Shown here in pieces: positions 63,096-64,000 of a stretch of DNA of 64,000 nucleotides; positions within the stretch are counted from its first letter, which is position 1, and each line of letters begins with the position of its first letter. This DNA comes from Rhodobacteraceae bacterium UBA6796. Lineage in GTDB: Bacteria > Pseudomonadota > Alphaproteobacteria > Rhodobacterales > Rhodobacteraceae. The notes under the pieces were generated by a model that worked only from the letters and a program-made list of their open reading frames with translations, had not been told where the DNA came from and searched no databases. Position numbers and translations under genes: made by a program. The DNA lies in NCBI GenBank assembly GCA_002452815.1, contig DKFM01000015.1, forward strand, positions 62,001-126,000. Reading direction: 5' to 3'.

Positions 63096-64000
63096 ATGAA
63101 AATCACTCCCGTCATTCTCTGTGGTGGCTCCGGCACGCGGCTCTGGCCCCTCAGCCGCAAATCCTATCCGAAGCAATTTGTGCCGCTGGTGGGTAACCAG
63201 ACGCTGTTCCAATCTTCGGCATTGCGGATGACCGGCGGGGCGCTGGATTTCGCTGGACCGTTGGTTCTGACCAATTCCGATTTTCGTTTTATCGTCACCG
63301 AACAGCTTGCCTCCATCGGCATTGATCCGGGCGCGGTGCTGATCGAGCCGGAGGGGCGTAATACGGGCCCGGCGGTGCTTGCTGCCGCGCTTTATCTGGC
63401 CAAATCGGACCCCGAAGCGGTGATGCTGGTCGCTCCGTCGGACCATCTGATCCCCGACAAGGCAGCGTTTCAGGCGGCCGTCGAAACCGGGCTGAAAGCG
63501 GTGCAGGAAGGACAGCTGGTCACTTTCGGCATCGCCCCCACCCATCCGGAGACTGCCTATGGCTATCTGGAGCTGAGCGCCGCGCCCGATAGCGCTGGTC
63601 AGCCTGTCACGCTGAGCCGCTTTGTGGAAAAACCCGACGCGGCGCGTGCCGCAGAGATGCTCGCTGCGGGCAATTTCATGTGGAATGCCGGAATATTCCT
63701 GTTCCGCGCCAGCGACATCGTCGCGGCGTTCCAGGCCTGTGCTCCTGCCCTGCTGGAGCCGGTTTCGAACGCGGTGGACGGGGCCGAGCCGGATCTTGGT
63801 TTCCTGCGTCTGGCTCCTGGTCCCTGGTCCCGCGCCGAGGATGTTTCCATCGATTACGCGGTGATGGAAAAGGCCACCAATCTGAGCGTCGTGCCCTTTG
63901 CCGGGGCCTGGTCCGATCTCGGGGGGTGGGATGCGGTCTGGCGCGAGACCGGCCCGGATGAAACCGGAACGGTCACGACCGGCGAGGCCATCGCGATCGA
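63096..64000 (+). CDS. manC: Mannose-1-phosphate guanylyltransferase, N-terminal part (partial)
   Basis: The frame starts at ATG 63096 and is open to the window end (about 301 residues). ITPVILCGGSGTRLWPLSRKSYPKQF is the nucleotidyltransferase signature 1, MLVAPSDHLIPD near residue 109 holds the metal Asp, and FVEKPD and FMWNAGIFLF near residue 195 complete the XanB/ManC pattern. It makes GDP-mannose from Man-1-P and GTP. The product, with manB, points to exopolysaccharide or O-antigen genes beyond the window. Confidence 0.93.
   Translation, partial: MKITPVILCGGSGTRLWPLSRKSYPKQFVPLVGNQTLFQSSALRMTGGALDFAGPLVLTNSDFRFIVTEQLASIGIDPGAVLIEPEGRNTGPAVLAAALYLAKSDPEAVMLVAPSDHLIPDKAAFQAAVETGLKAVQEGQLVTFGIAPTHPETAYGYLELSAAPDSAGQPVTLSRFVEKPDAARAAEMLAAGNFMWNAGIFLFRASDIVAAFQACAPALLEPVSNAVDGAEPDLGFLRLAPGPWSRAEDVSIDYAVMEKATNLSVVPFAGAWSDLGGWDAVWRETGPDETGTVTTGEAIAI

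Noticed and set aside
50009..64000. Second attachment site matching the tRNA-Phe 3' end
   Set aside because: Reading the remaining sequence by eye gave no convincing copy; a computed search is needed before claiming one.

Overview
The window is a GC-rich chromosomal segment of an alphaproteobacterium, most likely a Rhodobacter-like member of the Rhodobacteraceae. The evidence is the short-form HisG with HisZ, the cobS/cobT aerobic cobaltochelatase genes, the mreBCD-mrdA-rodA block, an ftsZ with a very long Pro/Ala/Gln linker, a MaoC-Pta fusion next to ackA, and the infA-maf-rng-yacG-tRNA-Phe order. No taxonomic search was possible, so genus-level placement is inference.

Positions 1-49,900 read as ordinary core chromosome. 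In order they hold the dnaE 3' end; an AbrB-type membrane protein; slyX and a small membrane protein; hisS-hisZ-hisG; the rod-shape operon (mreB-mreC-mreD-mrdA-rodA-ghrA, minus strand); leuA preceded by a small Leu-rich leader peptide; a division and cell-wall cluster on the plus strand (ftsW-murG-murC-[APC permease-DUF2484-transglutaminase]-murB-ddl-ftsQ-ftsA-ftsZ-lpxC); bamD-recN; two secreted proteins of unknown role; an NTF2-like protein with a GlcD/Dld-type flavoprotein; pta-ackA; a cobS-glycosyltransferase-cobT-pepP run; a fasciclin protein; a DUF808 membrane protein; a small-passenger outer-membrane barrel; a J-domain protein; bolA, DUF4177 and infA-maf-rng-yacG. Four 3'-end intergenic gaps carry related palindromes built around AAATATCCCGGGGG.

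A tRNA-Phe gene at 50,009-50,084 marks the edge of accessory DNA. Immediately after it lies a mobilization module (relaxase, MobC, AlpA-like regulator, candidate oriT region). It is followed by a same-strand trio: a cytosolic-looking FtsH-like AAA+/M41 protease with a novel N-terminus, a protein with three zinc-ribbon units and a GIY-YIG-type nuclease end, and a 182-residue unknown. Further on are a ribbon-helix-helix regulator with an inverted-repeat operator, a 5'-truncated coiled-coil protein that may be a MobV fragment, a double-HTH DNA methyltransferase with an inverted repeat over its start, remnants of IS21- and IS3-type elements, and a complete IS3-family element (59,976-61,246). No integrase and no second attachment site are visible, so the island is either decayed or continues beyond the window.

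The last 2.6 kb hold a phosphomannomutase and the start of a mannose-1-phosphate guanylyltransferase, the GDP-mannose pathway. This suggests that an exopolysaccharide or LPS gene cluster follows. The most novel material is the protease/zinc-ribbon nuclease/unknown trio at 52.5-56.5 kb.
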